Below, one piece after another: positions 32,555-34,098 of a stretch of DNA of 34,098 nt (positions are counted from its first letter, which is position 1; each line of letters starts with the position of its first letter). Source of the DNA: Flavobacteriales bacterium (GTDB lineage: Bacteria; Bacteroidota; Bacteroidia; Flavobacteriales_D; Sanyastnellaceae). The stretch spans positions 1-34,098 of the forward strand of contig JAIXWP010000117.1 of NCBI GenBank assembly GCA_027491215.1, read 5' to 3'. Made by a program: the position numbers and the translations under genes. The notes beneath the pieces were generated by a model, which was not told the origin of the DNA, searched no databases, and saw nothing but the letters and a program-made list of their open reading frames with translations.

Positions 32555-34098
32555 ATGAGAACAATCATTACTACTCTTGTTTTTTCACTTTTATTCCTAA
32601 CAAGTTTTGGTCAGTGCCCTACTTGTACACCAGATGAAACATGCATCAGTGCAGATGGTCTCCCAACAGTTTGTCCTTTGGAGTTGCCTGCTGCGACTGC
32701 TGGAGAATATTACGAAGAGGTTCTCACATTCTATTTGCCTACCTCATTCCTAGAGCCAGAGTTGGATGTAACAGTAACATTAACTCAAATCACCATCACA
32801 TCAGTAACGGGATTACCTTTTGGATTGGCCTATACCACCAATGATCCAGATGGTATTTACTATCCTACTCAAGGTGAAAATTTTGGTTGTGCCACGATAT
32901 GCGGAACACCACTTCTCCCGGGTGTTTACGATGTAATAATCAATATTGGAATTGTTGCTGATGTATTTGGGTTTGAGATAAACGACTCTCGCACCTATTC
33001 GTACGCACTTTTTGTTGAACCGGGATCGGGAGGAAATGCTAGTTTTACCTACAGTAATGGTGCTGGATGTGGAGAAGTTGGCGTGCAGTTTGAAGCACTT
33101 ATCGCCGGCACAGCATCTCAAGTAACGCAGTATAGCTGGGATTTTGGTAATGGCACAACTTCAACTGAAGCGAATCCTTTCGTGAATTATTCGGCAGAAG
33201 GTGAGTACACTGCTTCTCTAACAACTACCATTTCTGATATCATTCTAACTACTGTGAGCCTTGCGAATATCAACGACAATGGCGAGGGAGATGTCGACGA
33301 ATTCTTTAGCGGTCCTGCAGATCCGTACTTCATTGTGGCAGATGCTCAGGGAAACACAGTCTACACTTCATCTATCATCGATAATTCAACATCAAATACT
33401 TGGGCAGATCTTACTATAGTCCTCAGCAATCCCCCGTACACATTGACGTTTTGGGATGACGACTCTGTCACGCAAGATGATCAACTCGGCTCCTTTACTG
33501 TGGATACAACCACTGGTCAGATTAGTTTCAATTCTGGAGATGGAACTGTTGGCACTTACACTGTTGTTTTGAATCCATCTACCAACGCAACTGAAAGTTC
33601 TGTGATTACCGTCTTTCCAATTCCATCACCTGTGATTTCTCAAAATGGAAATTCACTAACTGCAAGTGGAAATCTAGATGACGAATACCTATGGTTCTTG
33701 AATGGAGGCGTCACTTCTATCGCAACCACGCCAACTATAATTGCTACAGCGGGAGGTGTTTACACTTGCCAGGTGACAAATATTTACGGTTGTTCCGCAA
33801 CATCTGAATCATTTATTATTTGCCCTGAAGTAAATCCAGTGTATGATCCTGCAGCTAATGAAGTATATGTGGAAGATATTTTCGATAGCTATCAATGGTA
33901 TTACAATGGACTGCCTATTGATGGAGCGACAAGCTTTTTTGTAGTTGAAGCAGCACCAGGCAACTACGCTGTTGAAGTTACTACATCATACGGTTGCTCT
34001 ATTGAAAGTGAAGTGCTCACGGTCATCAATAATGTTGATGAAAACGAATGGAGCCAACTTGTATCTATATATCCGAACCCAGCAAAAGAAGCCTTCAC
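32555..34098 (+). CDS. secreted protein with PKD, C2-like and start of T9SS type A sorting domain (3' truncated by window edge)
   Basis: The frame opens with ATG at 32555 and stays open for 514 codons to the window end, so the gene continues beyond it. Signal peptide MRTIITTLVFSLLFLTSFG precedes a Cys-rich start (QCPTCTPDETC). Residues about 162-226 are a PKD domain (SWDFGNG ... NYSAEGEYTASL). Residues about 228-318 look like a C2-type beta-sandwich (DPYFIVADAQGN ... LTFWDDDSVTQDDQLGSF). Two Ig-like modules follow (LWFLNGG ... GVYTCQVTN and WYYNGLPIDG ... GNYAVEVT). The sorting domain begins at residue 503 with VSIYPNPAK. It is divergent from the gene at 29127, sharing a 167-bp upstream region. 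A surface or secreted role is expected. Confidence 0.88.
   Translation, partial: MRTIITTLVFSLLFLTSFGQCPTCTPDETCISADGLPTVCPLELPAATAGEYYEEVLTFYLPTSFLEPELDVTVTLTQITITSVTGLPFGLAYTTNDPDGIYYPTQGENFGCATICGTPLLPGVYDVIINIGIVADVFGFEINDSRTYSYALFVEPGSGGNASFTYSNGAGCGEVGVQFEALIAGTASQVTQYSWDFGNGTTSTEANPFVNYSAEGEYTASLTTTISDIILTTVSLANINDNGEGDVDEFFSGPADPYFIVADAQGNTVYTSSIIDNSTSNTWADLTIVLSNPPYTLTFWDDDSVTQDDQLGSFTVDTTTGQISFNSGDGTVGTYTVVLNPSTNATESSVITVFPIPSPVISQNGNSLTASGNLDDEYLWFLNGGVTSIATTPTIIATAGGVYTCQVTNIYGCSATSESFIICPEVNPVYDPAANEVYVEDIFDSYQWYYNGLPIDGATSFFVVEAAPGNYAVEVTTSYGCSIESEVLTVINNVDENEWSQLVSIYPNPAKEAF

Overview
The window looks like chromosomal DNA of a member of the Bacteroidota, most likely of the order Flavobacteriales. 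The evidence is a fused MurF-alanine racemase gene, several proteins with type IX secretion (T9SS) sorting domains of type A (YPNP) and type B (SPNNDGVND), phylum-typical families (DUF4270, DUF2490, GEVED), and promoters of the form TTG-N19/20-TAnnTTTG. Shine-Dalgarno sites are almost absent. No phage, plasmid, CRISPR or insertion-sequence genes were seen. The species cannot be named from the sequence.

Layout. 1-2032: the end of a sensor histidine kinase followed by a response regulator with a PP2C-type phosphatase output. 2038-5462 (minus): yebC, a small lipoprotein, a DUF2490 protein and purH. 5568-8621 (plus): tdk and the murF-alr fusion. 8690-14064: two large secreted T9SS cargo proteins, one a subtilisin-like protease relative, the other a type-B sorted adhesin-like protein. 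14070-17547: ribE, rseP and an unknown exported protein. 17535-18563: a lipoprotein gene bracketed by two near-identical, hairpin-rich 105-bp repeats, next to a tRNA-Leu(CAA) on the minus strand. 18818-21302 (minus): panC and a Kelch-like exported protein. 21412-25461 (plus): a glycogen-synthase-like protein, a DUF4270 lipoprotein and glmS. 25768-27554 (plus): an outer-membrane beta-barrel protein and an acidic lipoprotein, both with strongly biased codon use. 27585-29043 (minus): a DMT-family permease and a DUF502 membrane protein. 29127-34098: two divergent T9SS cargo genes, the second running off the window.

Most genes are housekeeping: purine, pantothenate, riboflavin, thymidine and amino-sugar metabolism, cell-wall precursors, and envelope proteolysis. 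They are interspersed with envelope and secreted proteins. The regions most worth a second look are the repeat-bracketed lipoprotein cassette beside the tRNA, the highly expressed beta-barrel/lipoprotein pair with an unexplained antisense reading frame in its upstream region, and the subtilisin relative that carries Glu where the catalytic Asp is expected.
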